Assembly (NCBI GenBank): GCA_002708715.1
Contig: PAPB01000017.1
Span: forward strand, 2,760-66,759
Direction of reading: 5' to 3'
Origin: Fidelibacterota bacterium
GTDB lineage: Bacteria; Fidelibacterota; Marinisomatia; Marinisomatales; UBA1611
Length of the DNA stretch: 64,000 nucleotides
Shown here in pieces: positions 47,276 to 56,935 of this stretch. The notes beneath the pieces are model-generated. The model was given only the letters and a program-made list of their open reading frames with translations, made no database searches and was not told the DNA's origin. Positions within the stretch are counted from its first letter, which is position 1, and every line of letters starts with the position of its first letter. The position numbers were made by a program, and so were the translations under genes.

Positions 47276-47515
47276 GGAATTAAATATTTAACAAAAATTG
47301 CTATATTACAGTACAAATGATTCCAAAATTGAAAATATATAATTTTACTATTATATTAATTTTTCAAATTATTTTACTTCAGACTATACATATATTAATA
47401 AGAAAATCAAAAGCCTCACTTCATTACAATTTGCAATATCGCCATATTTATTTAAAATAAATTCATTTTTATTTTTTATTTGAAAAAAAAAAAAATCAAC
47501 ATATACTATATAATA

Positions 47516-48295
47516 ATGAATTGGAGTATTTCTAAACAAGCCATCAAATACTATTATAGAACTATAATACAAAAGAAGAAATTATATAGAAATCCTACTT
47601 ATCTAGAGATAGCCATTACTGACTTTTGTAATTTAACTTGTAGCTTGTGTTCTCAAGCAACGCCCTTGCAAAATGATAAAAAAACTATGAGTTTTAATGA
47701 AATTGAACGGATTAGTAAATTTTTCAAACCTTATGAATTTGATAGAATAAAAATTTCTGGAGGTGAACCTACGTTACATCCTGAATTCGCAAAAATTTCA
47801 CGTCACCTTAATAATCTTTTTCCAGCTGAAAAATATATTTTAGCCACTAATGGTAAAAAATTAAAAAAATATATAAATGATGTTGATATCTATGATGTTA
47901 TTGATCTAACTAATTATCCTGGATTAAATGATAATACATATCAAGAATTATTAGAATTTGATTTACCATATCTCAATCAAACCAAAGAAGAATATGCCGA
48001 ACTTGATGATGTAAATCTCAAAAATAATACTCATAAAAAAAATATTTACAAATCTTGTTCTTTTACTTTTACCAAAAAAATTGTTCAATCAAGAATATAT
48101 GCTTGTTGTATATCATTTGGCCAATCCATAAGACAAAATTTTGATAGGAACGAAGTAAGTGTGCCAATCGATAAAAATTGGAGAGAAAATATTAGAAAAT
48201 TAGAATTAGAATCACATTGTAGAAATTGTTGGGTGAAAGTAAATACTTCAAAATTCATTCCAAAAAAAGAATTAAAAAGAGCTTATGTAATATAA
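47516..48295 (+). CDS. Radical SAM protein with short C-terminal cysteine region
   Basis: The ATG at 47516 is preferred; a TTG 36 bp upstream in a poly-A run is the alternative. The 259-aa protein has the radical SAM cluster motif CxxxCxxC in TDFCNLTCSLCSQATP, ISGGEPTLHPEF (SAM-binding GGE) and a C-terminal SPASM-like set of Cys (YACC, SHCRNCW). It could modify a sugar, lipid or peptide; the cluster context favours a glycan. It is in a plus-strand position between two minus/plus membrane-protein genes. Confidence 0.85.
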   Translation: MNWSISKQAIKYYYRTIIQKKKLYRNPTYLEIAITDFCNLTCSLCSQATPLQNDKKTMSFNEIERISKFFKPYEFDRIKISGGEPTLHPEFAKISRHLNNLFPAEKYILATNGKKLKKYINDVDIYDVIDLTNYPGLNDNTYQELLEFDLPYLNQTKEEYAELDDVNLKNNTHKKNIYKSCSFTFTKKIVQSRIYACCISFGQSIRQNFDRNEVSVPIDKNWRENIRKLELESHCRNCWVKVNTSKFIPKKELKRAYVI

Positions 48296-48433
48296 TATCC
48301 ATTATCTGGTATTTTTATTTATAACACATATAAACAATTTAACTTTCATTAATTAATTTTAATAAGAATGTAGATCAGTGATATATTTTTTATCTTAATT
48401 AAAAAAACAATTCAAAATAATATTACAGTCTAA

Positions 48434-50422
48434 ATGCTTGAACAATCATTTAAAATCTCTATTAAATTTTTTAATGAATTTTATAAATACATCTTTTTTT
48501 TATTATTTATTCTATTATTAATTATTTATTATTCTCCCAATATAGGTTTAGGAAGTAAAAATACATTTTACTTTTATCAATTATTTGGAATTTATAGATC
48601 TACCATTTTTTTATATGTGCTATACAGTATATTTATCTGTTTAGTTTTATTATTTGGAATTAAACACCTTAGCATTTCAAACTCTCATCTTATTTCAAAC
48701 AAAAATACACGAAAATTATCATTTAATATTTGTATATTTTTAATTTTTTCAATATCCTGCACCAATTATTTATCTGATGGGTATAGATTCCAATTTAATG
48801 CCTTTAAATGGACCGCTTTTTCGAATTTCCCTGGTCTTGTTAATTCTATTTATGATGGTGTATTACAATATGATTTTTTTACAAATACGATTATAAATAC
48901 TCCAAGGATTATCATCATTAAATTATTACAGCTTCCTAGTAAAATTGGAATTCATTGGTATGATGGAGTCTATCTTTATGATGTGATTATAGGTATAATA
49001 TATATGCCTTTACTTTTTATTTGTTTTAATAATATTATAAATAAATTTTGCATAAATAAAAAAGATAATCTTTCCAAAATCTTATTTTTTCATTTTTTAA
49101 TATTTATATTAATCTGGTCAAAGATAATTGAATCATTACAACCTTACACTCAAAGCTTGATAGGTTGGTCATCTGCATTCCCTACTATTGGTGCCGAAGC
49201 TGATGAGCTTTCTTTAATAGTTGGTTTATTTTATCTACAGATTAGATTTAATAACAAATATAAATCAAAACAAATATTAAGCATATTACTGCTTGGCTTA
49301 TGTACTATGATACATATCTTATACGGTCTAGCAATATTTTCAGTTATGCTACTATATTACTTTTCTTATAAAAGAATCCATTATAATCATTCAATATTAT
49401 TAGAATTTTTAATAGGGATATTACTACCCGTTACTATTTTGATATCAATCTATGATAACCCATCCCCATTGAGTGCCAAAAATTTTATAGAAATTTATAA
49501 TTTAACTACTCATTCAATGCATTATAAGATTTCTGAATTACTTGGATGGGGTTTTATTAATTGGATATTTTTATATTTATGTCAACTAATTATATGTATA
49601 AAAATTAAAGACCAAAAATTGATAAAATTAAGTTTGCTATCTTTATGTTTTCTCATTTTACCTACTCTTTTTCAATTTGTTGGAACTGAAATCTGGAAAA
49701 TCAAAATTATCGGCATCCTTGGCTTAAATAGATTTTCAGGTTTTAATACTTTTATATTTTGCATTAATACTTTAATCATCATTGGGAGATCTAATATTAT
49801 TAATAAGATAGAAATCTTAATTAAAAAACTTATTTTTTTAATAAAATCTAGAAAACTTTTATATAATTCTAAAAATGAAATAATGATTTATAATAATATA
49901 AAATATTTTACATTTCATTTTTTTAATAATACTAAGCTTATATATATAACGATTTTCATTCTATTATCAACTATTTGGGGTTTCACCAAACATAACCCCT
50001 TACACAACCAAATAAACTCATCAGATTCTATAATGCACTATAAAAGATATGAGAGCTTACCATTATTATGTGATTGGATGAAAAATCACTTACCTAAAAA
50101 TGCAGTATTATTTATCAATGATAAAAACAATAATGATACAAATGTATCATTAAGTTTTGCAATAAAATGTTTTGGACATAGAGCCACTTTTACAGATTAC
50201 GTATTTCCATTTAATGAATCATCATTATTGGAATGGGGTGCAAGACTAGATTATTATAAAAATTTTGACAAACTAACAATAAATAAATTTCTTGAAATAA
50301 GCAAAGAATACTCAATTACACATTTATTAATAGCAAATTACACAAATGATAAATTTGCCAATTATCCTTATATTTGGAAAAGTAAGGATTTTATTTTATA
50401 TGATATAGAACAATTTCATTAA
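48434..50422 (+). CDS. Large polytopic membrane protein, GT-C-like
   Basis: The 662-aa protein has about twelve to fourteen transmembrane helices and a C-terminal soluble part with LCDWMKNHLPKNAVLFINDK, followed by FGHRATFTDYVFPFNESSLL and EWGARLDYY. That C-terminal pattern recurs in bacterial GT-C-type or DUF6798-type integral membrane proteins. It probably handles a lipid-linked sugar at the membrane. Extreme Ile/Phe/Lys/Asn use reflects the low GC of this cluster. Confidence 0.55.
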   Translation: MLEQSFKISIKFFNEFYKYIFFLLFILLLIIYYSPNIGLGSKNTFYFYQLFGIYRSTIFLYVLYSIFICLVLLFGIKHLSISNSHLISNKNTRKLSFNICIFLIFSISCTNYLSDGYRFQFNAFKWTAFSNFPGLVNSIYDGVLQYDFFTNTIINTPRIIIIKLLQLPSKIGIHWYDGVYLYDVIIGIIYMPLLFICFNNIINKFCINKKDNLSKILFFHFLIFILIWSKIIESLQPYTQSLIGWSSAFPTIGAEADELSLIVGLFYLQIRFNNKYKSKQILSILLLGLCTMIHILYGLAIFSVMLLYYFSYKRIHYNHSILLEFLIGILLPVTILISIYDNPSPLSAKNFIEIYNLTTHSMHYKISELLGWGFINWIFLYLCQLIICIKIKDQKLIKLSLLSLCFLILPTLFQFVGTEIWKIKIIGILGLNRFSGFNTFIFCINTLIIIGRSNIINKIEILIKKLIFLIKSRKLLYNSKNEIMIYNNIKYFTFHFFNNTKLIYITIFILLSTIWGFTKHNPLHNQINSSDSIMHYKRYESLPLLCDWMKNHLPKNAVLFINDKNNNDTNVSLSFAIKCFGHRATFTDYVFPFNESSLLEWGARLDYYKNFDKLTINKFLEISKEYSITHLLIANYTNDKFANYPYIWKSKDFILYDIEQFH

Positions 50423-50508
50423 CAATAATTCTTCTAAATAATAAAAATTGAACATTACACCGCAGTTAAAACAGAATAAAAAATAAATATATCAAGAATA
50501 TATTTAAA

Positions 50509-51519
50509 TTATTTCCCATACCTATAAAGATAAAAAAGATCTCTTAATGATAAACTTTTATCGTAGATGTATGAATATTTCCATAAGTAAAATATATCTT
50601 TGATCCTTGTTTTTATATTAAACTTTATTACTTTTAACAATCTTGAATAAAATTCCTTTTTCATATATTTATCATTAAAAATATTAAATTGAGAATTCGA
50701 TTCTAAAATAGAGTTACACCAATTAATAATATCAATAAATTTATAATTTGATAAATCAGAGATATTTTGATCTACTAAAGCAATGTGAATTTTTTGCAAT
50801 TTTATATTTGGCCTCAATTTTATTTCATTTAATAAATTAAGTCTTCTCTCATTAATATCATTTTTAATGTTAAGCCAATTACTCCCACATAAACTTTCCT
50901 CATATTTTCGAACTTTTACTAATGGTTCAATCATATGACCTGATTTCATACCTAATAACGCGAGATTTAAAAAATAATCATAATCTTCAGCTGGTCTATT
51001 CTGATAATCAATTTTATTAAGCTCTAAAAATTTTCTTTTACATAAAATTGTTTCATGATTGATTTCATAAAAAAACAAATGACTTAGTGTCTGGTTAGGA
51101 GCATAAAAACGACTAGCGTAATCCTGTATATAATTATCTTCTTGATCTATAAACACAATATTAGTATCAACCAAATCCAAATTATTATCATCTAAATATT
51201 TAAGTTGCAATAAAAATCTATTAGGTTCAGAAATATCGTCAGCATCTTGCCTTGCAAGATATTCTCCAGCAGCTAAAGCCTTACCTTTATTTAAAGATCC
51301 AGAAATACCAATGTTAATCTGATTATTTACAATTTTAATTCTTTTATCATTATAAGATTTAATAATGTTCAGTGTATTATCAGTTGAGCCATCATTAATT
51401 ATTATTAACTCAAAATTATCAATCGTTTGATTTAGAATACTATCAATAGATTTTTTTAAAAATAGCTCAGCATTAAAAACTGGCATAATTACTGATATTT
51501 TAGGTTTAGAATAATTCAT
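50509..51519 (-). CDS. Family 2 glycosyltransferase
   Basis: The 336-aa protein has the GT-A fold start ISVIMPVFNAELFLKKSIDS, IIINDGSTDNTL, and the DxD-like ARQDADDISEPNRF near residue 95. PAEDYDYFLNLALLG near 160 matches the ED motif of inverting GT2 enzymes. It transfers a nucleotide-activated sugar, acceptor unknown. It is a single gene on the minus strand between plus-strand genes. Confidence 0.93.
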   Translation of the reverse strand: MNYSKPKISVIMPVFNAELFLKKSIDSILNQTIDNFELIIINDGSTDNTLNIIKSYNDKRIKIVNNQINIGISGSLNKGKALAAGEYLARQDADDISEPNRFLLQLKYLDDNNLDLVDTNIVFIDQEDNYIQDYASRFYAPNQTLSHLFFYEINHETILCKRKFLELNKIDYQNRPAEDYDYFLNLALLGMKSGHMIEPLVKVRKYEESLCGSNWLNIKNDINERRLNLLNEIKLRPNIKLQKIHIALVDQNISDLSNYKFIDIINWCNSILESNSQFNIFNDKYMKKEFYSRLLKVIKFNIKTRIKDIFYLWKYSYIYDKSLSLRDLFYLYRYGK

Positions 51520-51638
51520 TTATAATTTTTTTTATATTATAATATTTTCTATAAATTGATAATAGATAAATTAATATTCCACATAATAACTATGATTATT
51601 TAAACCAAATTTAAAAATAAAAGAATACAATATTTAAT

Positions 51639-52793
51639 TTGAAAAATAATTTAAGATATTTTTTTGTGTATCTATTAAAAAGATTAGGAGTAACTAAAGA
51701 ATCATTACGAGCTTTAGCATTACGACTTATTAAAAAAAATAAATTACAAAGAGAGATTACACTTCTATATTACCAATTTATTGATGAGTATCCATTCCCA
51801 TCTTATGACAAGCTTAATAACAAAATATTTAAAAATTTTTTAGACTCAAATAATCAAAATATACCACTTTATAAGAATTTTAGAAATTATATCAAACCTG
51901 GATGGGAGGTATATTTTGATTCATCTAAAACCCTTCAAAAACCTCCGAATAAAGATCTTTTAAAAGATCGCATTAGTCTTTGCAAAAAGCAATTAAATAG
52001 TGTTGTAGATGTTCTTGCTAAACATTCTTTTCAAATATCAAACAAAACTCATATACTTGAAATTGGCACTTATGATGGAGCGATAGCATATGAACTCGCA
52101 TCTAGAGGAGCTGCATCGGTACAAGGTAGCGATATAGAATCCTATTACATAAACGAGACAAACCAAGATATAACAAATAAAACAATTAAAAATAAAAAAA
52201 GTGACTTAAATAATCTCAGAAATGCATATCGTGAATGCTATGAAGATGAAATTGCAAATATCGTATCATTTATTGATGATGATATTTGTCAATCATCTAT
52301 ACCCTCAAATTCAAAAGATCTTGTGGTAAGTTGGGAGGTACTAGAACATATCATTAATCCAAAAGCTGCATTTCAAGAAATATTTCGAATATTAAAGCCT
52401 GGTGGAATTTCATTTCATGAATATAATCCATTTTATAGCGTAAATGGTGGCCATAGCCTATGTACTCTAGATTTTCCATGGGGGCATGCTAGGTTATCAG
52501 CAAAAGATTTTGATAATTATTTAAAACTACTTCGTCCAAATGAACGTGAATTAGCGTTAAAATTTTTCCATAAAAACCTTAATAGATTAACTATAAAAAC
52601 TCTCCAGAGTTATTTACAAACAATCGGTTTTGAAATAATTCTACTATTACCATGGGTTGATAAAGACCATTTTAAAAGGATTGATATTAATATAGTTAAT
52701 GATTGTAAAAATTTATATCCAGATGTACAAATCACAGATCTAATAAGTCCTAGTATTTGGTTAATTATAAAAAAACCTGAACATCAGAATTAA
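51639..52793 (+). CDS. Class I SAM-dependent methyltransferase
   Basis: The 384-aa protein starts at TTG 51639 (no in-frame ATG for over 60 codons). The SAM-binding motif is HILEIGTYDGAIAYELASRG near residue 140. The post-motifs DLVVSWEVLEHIINPKAAFQ and EIFRILKPGGISFHEY are classic Methyltransf_11/23. A long N-terminal region of about 130 residues is unassigned. A sugar or lipid substrate is inferred from the cluster. Confidence 0.88.
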   Translation: MKNNLRYFFVYLLKRLGVTKESLRALALRLIKKNKLQREITLLYYQFIDEYPFPSYDKLNNKIFKNFLDSNNQNIPLYKNFRNYIKPGWEVYFDSSKTLQKPPNKDLLKDRISLCKKQLNSVVDVLAKHSFQISNKTHILEIGTYDGAIAYELASRGAASVQGSDIESYYINETNQDITNKTIKNKKSDLNNLRNAYRECYEDEIANIVSFIDDDICQSSIPSNSKDLVVSWEVLEHIINPKAAFQEIFRILKPGGISFHEYNPFYSVNGGHSLCTLDFPWGHARLSAKDFDNYLKLLRPNERELALKFFHKNLNRLTIKTLQSYLQTIGFEIILLLPWVDKDHFKRIDINIVNDCKNLYPDVQITDLISPSIWLIIKKPEHQN

Positions 52794-52865
52794 ATTATAA
52801 TCGAAGAATTATAATAATCTATTCTCCTTTGGATTTAGATATTTAAAAGTTCATTGAAAATATAA

Positions 52866-52994
52866 ATCTGTTTTAACATCTTTAAAAATTTTTATCCATT
52901 TATATTTAAACCACCATATAACGAAAATAGATTTGATATAAGATACTTTAAACCTTCTGTATTAAATATCCCTTGGAATCAAAGACAGCTATAA
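52866..52994 (+). pseudogene. Possible gene remnant in a 350-bp gap
   Basis: The 350-bp interval 52794-53144 has no normal gene. One 42-codon frame without a start reads KPPYNENRFDIRYFKPSVLN then IPWNQRQL and a stop, which has a protein-like amino acid mix (Pro, Trp, Arg, Asp) unusual for the AT-rich spacers here. It may be the C-terminal end of a decayed gene. The rest of the gap is AT-rich spacer with no structure I can name. Confidence 0.2.
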
Positions 52995-53144
52995 TTCCAA
53001 AAAATTTTAGTATTTTTTACAATATCTATGAAATTAAAAATATAATTATTATGCATATATAAAGTATAATGTATTATTAATCTAAAAAATGTATAATCAT
53101 TTATAACTTTTAGATTTAATAGACTCTTTATCAATGAGGAAAAA

Positions 53145-54146
53145 ATGAAAAAATTCTTTAATAAACCAGTTGATTTAAAAAAATTAAAAGCAAATGTTTT
53201 AAGAAACTTAGAAGAACAATCTAGTTATTGGGGTAATTACGCAAAAAAGCTACATAATTTTACAGAGGAAGTAAAAAATTGTCCTATTTGCAACTCAGAT
53301 CAATCAGCAGCAGTAGTTACAATTTATAACTTTAATTATTTACAATGCGAATCATGTACCCATGTATACAATTCAAGTAGATTAAATTCTAAAATGCGCA
53401 AAAGTTTTTATAGAGAAATTGATAAACCAATTAGCTATTCAGATACCTATACAGACAAAAAGGTTCAAAAATACAGACTTGAACATGTTGCACAAGGGAA
53501 GGTTGACTTTATACAAAAGCACATTAATAAAACTCCTTCAAAATGGCTTGATCTTGCCTGCGGAAATGGTGATATAATTTATTTGGCTGAGAAATTAGGT
53601 CATAATATCACTGGTGTAGAATCGAATGAAGACTGCATAAATTATGCAAAAGAATTCTATGGATTAAAAATTGATAAGTCCAAAATAGAAAATTATAATC
53701 CAAAGGAAAAATTTGATATTATTAGCTTATTAGGTATTACAGATTTAATACCTGATCCTAATGCATTACTAAAAAAATGTTATAACCTTCTTCAGCCTAA
53801 TGGAATTATTGCTGTAGAATTTCCTAATTATAATTCTTTATCAACTCTTATTCAAAAATCTTTTCCTAATCAAATCGTCTGTCGTCACATGTATCCAACG
53901 GTAATGAATATTTATACATATAAATCAGTAGAGTTATTACTAAAAAATATAGGATTAAATATTGATTCTATTTGGTGGTATGGGATGGATATTTATGAAT
54001 TGACAACCAATTTAATGCTAATCGAACCAAAAACGAAAATTTCAGGCCTTAGTGACTCATTATTTCTATATATGAATAATTTACAGGAAGCATTGGATAA
54101 AAATGAGCAATCAGATAATTTTCTTATTATTGCAAAAAAGCAATAA
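53145..54146 (+). CDS. SAM-dependent methyltransferase with N-terminal zinc ribbon
   Basis: The 333-aa protein has a zinc-ribbon CPICNSDQ ... CESCTHVYN (about residues 45-80), then a class I methyltransferase core with KWLDLACGNGDIIYLAEKLG and LLKKCYNLLQPNGIIAVEFP. This architecture (C-x2-C ... C-x2-C plus Methyltransf_23) is common among nucleotide-sugar C-methyltransferases of deoxysugar and O-antigen clusters. The first 40 residues are charged. A GAGGAAAAA Shine-Dalgarno precedes the ATG. Confidence 0.9.
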   Translation: MKKFFNKPVDLKKLKANVLRNLEEQSSYWGNYAKKLHNFTEEVKNCPICNSDQSAAVVTIYNFNYLQCESCTHVYNSSRLNSKMRKSFYREIDKPISYSDTYTDKKVQKYRLEHVAQGKVDFIQKHINKTPSKWLDLACGNGDIIYLAEKLGHNITGVESNEDCINYAKEFYGLKIDKSKIENYNPKEKFDIISLLGITDLIPDPNALLKKCYNLLQPNGIIAVEFPNYNSLSTLIQKSFPNQIVCRHMYPTVMNIYTYKSVELLLKNIGLNIDSIWWYGMDIYELTTNLMLIEPKTKISGLSDSLFLYMNNLQEALDKNEQSDNFLIIAKKQ

Positions 54147-54167
54147 TAAGATAGTCAAAATAATCGT

Positions 54168-55034
54168 TTAATAAAATTTAGTTTCTTCATCCCATCTTTT
54201 AAAAAAGTCAAGAACGTCAACATAATTATCTACCTGATAATTTTGTTTTATGATATTGCTAGGTTTTTTAGCAATAATACAAAGTACATCGGAATCTATA
54301 TACCGGTTTATATTTTCAATCTTAAAATTACTGACTTTTAATAAGTTAATAATAGAGTTACTACTAAAAAAATATGGGTTTAAATCTGCCGGCTTCTCAC
54401 TAAAATACATGCTTAGCGGCTTCTTAAAAGGCACTAAAATCCTACTGCCTTCTGCGATAACAATACGTCCCCCAACTTTTAACATATCATATGCTACTTT
54501 TACCATATTTAAACAAGATTGAGAATTAGTTAACGTCCACATTAATGTTACTATATCAAATTTATTTTTTTCAAATTGAGTACTTTTACTAAAATCTTCT
54601 ATGGTACCTTTAAAAAAATAATAATTATTCTTTTTTAACTGAGAACAATTTTTCTTTGAAGGCTCAATCCCAAATAAATTTGTCTTCAAACCATAACTTG
54701 AGATAATTTCAAAAAATTGTCCTTCTCCCGCACCAATATCGCATATTTTTTTATTATCCAAACCTATTTCTGTATCAATATAATCTGCAACGTATGTTTG
54801 ACGGGCTTTGACAGCAGGTATTCGCGCTGTATAAGTTTTGTCATTAAATTTTCCACCATAGATTTCATTAGACCATGCTTCCGCAATTTCTTTTGATGAC
54901 CTCAAATTTTTTACTCTCACTAGTCCTGTTGATATACAAACATGAATTGGCTGGTTTTTTGTATATTTTCTGCTGCATGGTATTTCAATCATATCCCCTT
55001 TACCATTTAAATCTTCAATTATTTTTTCTTTCAT
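54168..55034 (-). CDS. SAM-dependent methyltransferase, last gene of the amidotransferase operon
   Basis: The ATG at 55034 is chosen over the longer frame to 55076, which would start inside the upstream gene. The 288-aa protein has Cys-containing N-terminal segments (IPCSRKYTKNQPIHVCISTG), a YGGKFNDKTYTARIPAVKAR block and the SAM motif ICDIGAGEGQFFEIISSYGL, with LKVGGRIVIAEGSRILVPFK. It lies 8 bp after the N-acetyl-sugar amidotransferase gene, so the substrate is probably the same sugar pathway. Confidence 0.85.
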   Translation of the reverse strand: MKEKIIEDLNGKGDMIEIPCSRKYTKNQPIHVCISTGLVRVKNLRSSKEIAEAWSNEIYGGKFNDKTYTARIPAVKARQTYVADYIDTEIGLDNKKICDIGAGEGQFFEIISSYGLKTNLFGIEPSKKNCSQLKKNNYYFFKGTIEDFSKSTQFEKNKFDIVTLMWTLTNSQSCLNMVKVAYDMLKVGGRIVIAEGSRILVPFKKPLSMYFSEKPADLNPYFFSSNSIINLLKVSNFKIENINRYIDSDVLCIIAKKPSNIIKQNYQVDNYVDVLDFFKRWDEETKFY

Positions 55035-55042
55035 TTCTATTA

Positions 55043-56167
55043 CTATTTTTTTGGTAAGGGATATTTTAATTCCCACTCCTCATTTGTTTTTTTCCATATT
55101 TCATCATTCCGATGCTTATCAACAATGCTATAAAAATCATCTTTTGAGAGATCCAAGTATTTTAAAATTTCATCGAAATAATATTCAGGAAATTCACCAT
55201 CATATTTATGACATAATTCTAATGCCTCTTTCCTTTCCATATGGTTATTTTGTATAAATCTTGAAGTATCTCTAATACATCTACCAAAACCAAACTTAAT
55301 ATATTGCATATAGTAGTATAAGTCGTCAAATTTATCATCTAGGCTATCAAAACCTTGAAATGTTCCTAATGTACGACCACGAGGATTTTCATTGAAGTTA
55401 TATTTCTTTTTAACATATTTAAAATTTTCAAACATACTCCATTTCCTAAAATAAGAATAATAATAAGCTTTAATTCCAGCATCATTTAATTCTTTATTAT
55501 TTGGATATATATAGGGATTTAAGTCACGGAGAGAAACATTATCAGCTTCCCAATTACGAGGATCATCACCAATCTGATGCTCAATTACTTCAGTAAAATC
55601 TCTACTTCTCATTGATTCTTCACTTAATACTTTTCCGCCATATTCACTTTCACCATGCTCAGCATAAAACAATAATTTTATATTCATTTTTAAAGCTATT
55701 TTTACTGGGATAACATTTATACCAGCATCCCATGCAACTTTAGGGTTTCCTCTTTCAATAAAGAATCTCTTAGCCAAAATCCTATGTACTTTTTGATTAG
55801 GTCTAAAATAAATATGATCAAAACCAGCATTTATTAAAGCTTCTCGGTTTTCGTTTCCAATTTTATTTGGTAGCATTGGTGAAAAAGTTACTAATAGTGG
55901 ATTCATTTGATGCTCGTATTTCATTTTATATGCAATAGCACTACTATCCTTCCCTCCACTCCATGGTATAATACAATCCCAAGAACCATTATTCGCTCTA
56001 TGCTCATCTAATATAATATTCAGTTCATGGAGCCTATCCTCCCAGTTTATATTATCTTTTTGATTACTATTTAAACAAGCATTGCAAATTCCATTTTTAT
56101 TAAAAACTATTCTCGGTCTTGAACTAGGAGTAACACAGGATTTACAGTATATAATTATATTATCCAT
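55043..56167 (-). CDS. N-acetyl sugar amidotransferase (WbpG/PseA family)
   Basis: The 374-aa protein has an N-terminal zinc ribbon (YCKSCVTPSSRP and GICNACLNSN), then a PP-loop ATP site IIPWSGGKDSSAIAYKMKYE near residue 65, and HGESEYGGKVL near 170. That is the layout of the family that uses ammonia to form an acetamidino group on a sugar (WbpG in Pseudomonas LPS, PseA in legionaminic/pseudaminic acid work). Ammonia normally comes from HisH/HisF-like partners, which are the next two genes upstream. Confidence 0.9.
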   Translation of the reverse strand: MDNIIIYCKSCVTPSSRPRIVFNKNGICNACLNSNQKDNINWEDRLHELNIILDEHRANNGSWDCIIPWSGGKDSSAIAYKMKYEHQMNPLLVTFSPMLPNKIGNENREALINAGFDHIYFRPNQKVHRILAKRFFIERGNPKVAWDAGINVIPVKIALKMNIKLLFYAEHGESEYGGKVLSEESMRSRDFTEVIEHQIGDDPRNWEADNVSLRDLNPYIYPNNKELNDAGIKAYYYSYFRKWSMFENFKYVKKKYNFNENPRGRTLGTFQGFDSLDDKFDDLYYYMQYIKFGFGRCIRDTSRFIQNNHMERKEALELCHKYDGEFPEYYFDEILKYLDLSKDDFYSIVDKHRNDEIWKKTNEEWELKYPLPKK

Positions 56168-56186
56168 ATTGGAATCTCTTTATAAC

Positions 56187-56933
56187 CTATATTCTAACTT
56201 CAATATTTTTATTTTTCATATATTTTTTCGCATTTAAAATACTACTCTCTGTAAAATGATAGATATTTGTAGTACAAACAGCCGAACCTTTACCAATCTT
56301 TATTCCATCAACAAAATCTTGCCACTTCCCAGCGCCGCCTGAAACTAAAACAGGAATGGTCACTACATTTGAAATTAGAGAATTTAATTTATTATCATAC
56401 CCTTCCAGGGTTCCATCTTTATCAATAGATGTTATCATTATTTCACCAGCGCCATAATCTTGAGCTTTTTTGGCCCATGATTGTGGCTCTAACGATCTCA
56501 TTTTTGAACCAAAATTTGTGAATACTTTATATATATCATTTTCAGTGATTTTTGCATCGATTGAAACAACAACACACTGAGAACCATATTTTTCTGCAGC
56601 CTGAGTAATAAGTTCTGGATTTTCGTAAGCTTCTGTATTAATTACAATCTTGTCAGCACCTATATTTAATAGTTTAGAAAAATCATCTAATGATGTTACT
56701 CCTCCTCCAACAGAGAGAGGGACAAAACAATTAGCCGAAAAATCCTCAACCACTTTATAAAACTTTTCTTTTGAATTATCTTTTCCTCTAGTAATATCTA
56801 AAATTATTATTTCATCAACAGACCAACTATCAACAAAATTTATGGTATACCTGTAATCAGGTATAAAATCTCTAGTCCTAAATAGGACACCATCATTTAT
56901 AGTTAGAACAGTTATCAATCTTTTTCTTAACAC
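56187..56933 (-). CDS. HisF-like cyclase paralogue of glycan amidotransferase system
   Basis: The 248-aa TIM barrel matches HisF (VPLSVGGGVTSLDDFSKLLN, VVVSIDAK, GAGEIMITSIDKDGTLEGYD, VLVSGGAGKWQDF). Compared with Thermotoga HisF from memory, the catalytic Asp at position 11 (CLDVKDG) is Thr here (VLTINDG), while the Asp in SIDAK and in TSIDKDG remain. Loss of D11 argues against the imidazole-glycerol-phosphate cyclase reaction of histidine synthesis. The channel and docking face may be kept for ammonia delivery. It is 2 bp from the hisH-like gene. Confidence 0.92.
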   Translation of the reverse strand: MLRKRLITVLTINDGVLFRTRDFIPDYRYTINFVDSWSVDEIIILDITRGKDNSKEKFYKVVEDFSANCFVPLSVGGGVTSLDDFSKLLNIGADKIVINTEAYENPELITQAAEKYGSQCVVVSIDAKITENDIYKVFTNFGSKMRSLEPQSWAKKAQDYGAGEIMITSIDKDGTLEGYDNKLNSLISNVVTIPVLVSGGAGKWQDFVDGIKIGKGSAVCTTNIYHFTESSILNAKKYMKNKNIEVRI

Positions 56934-56935
56934 TT

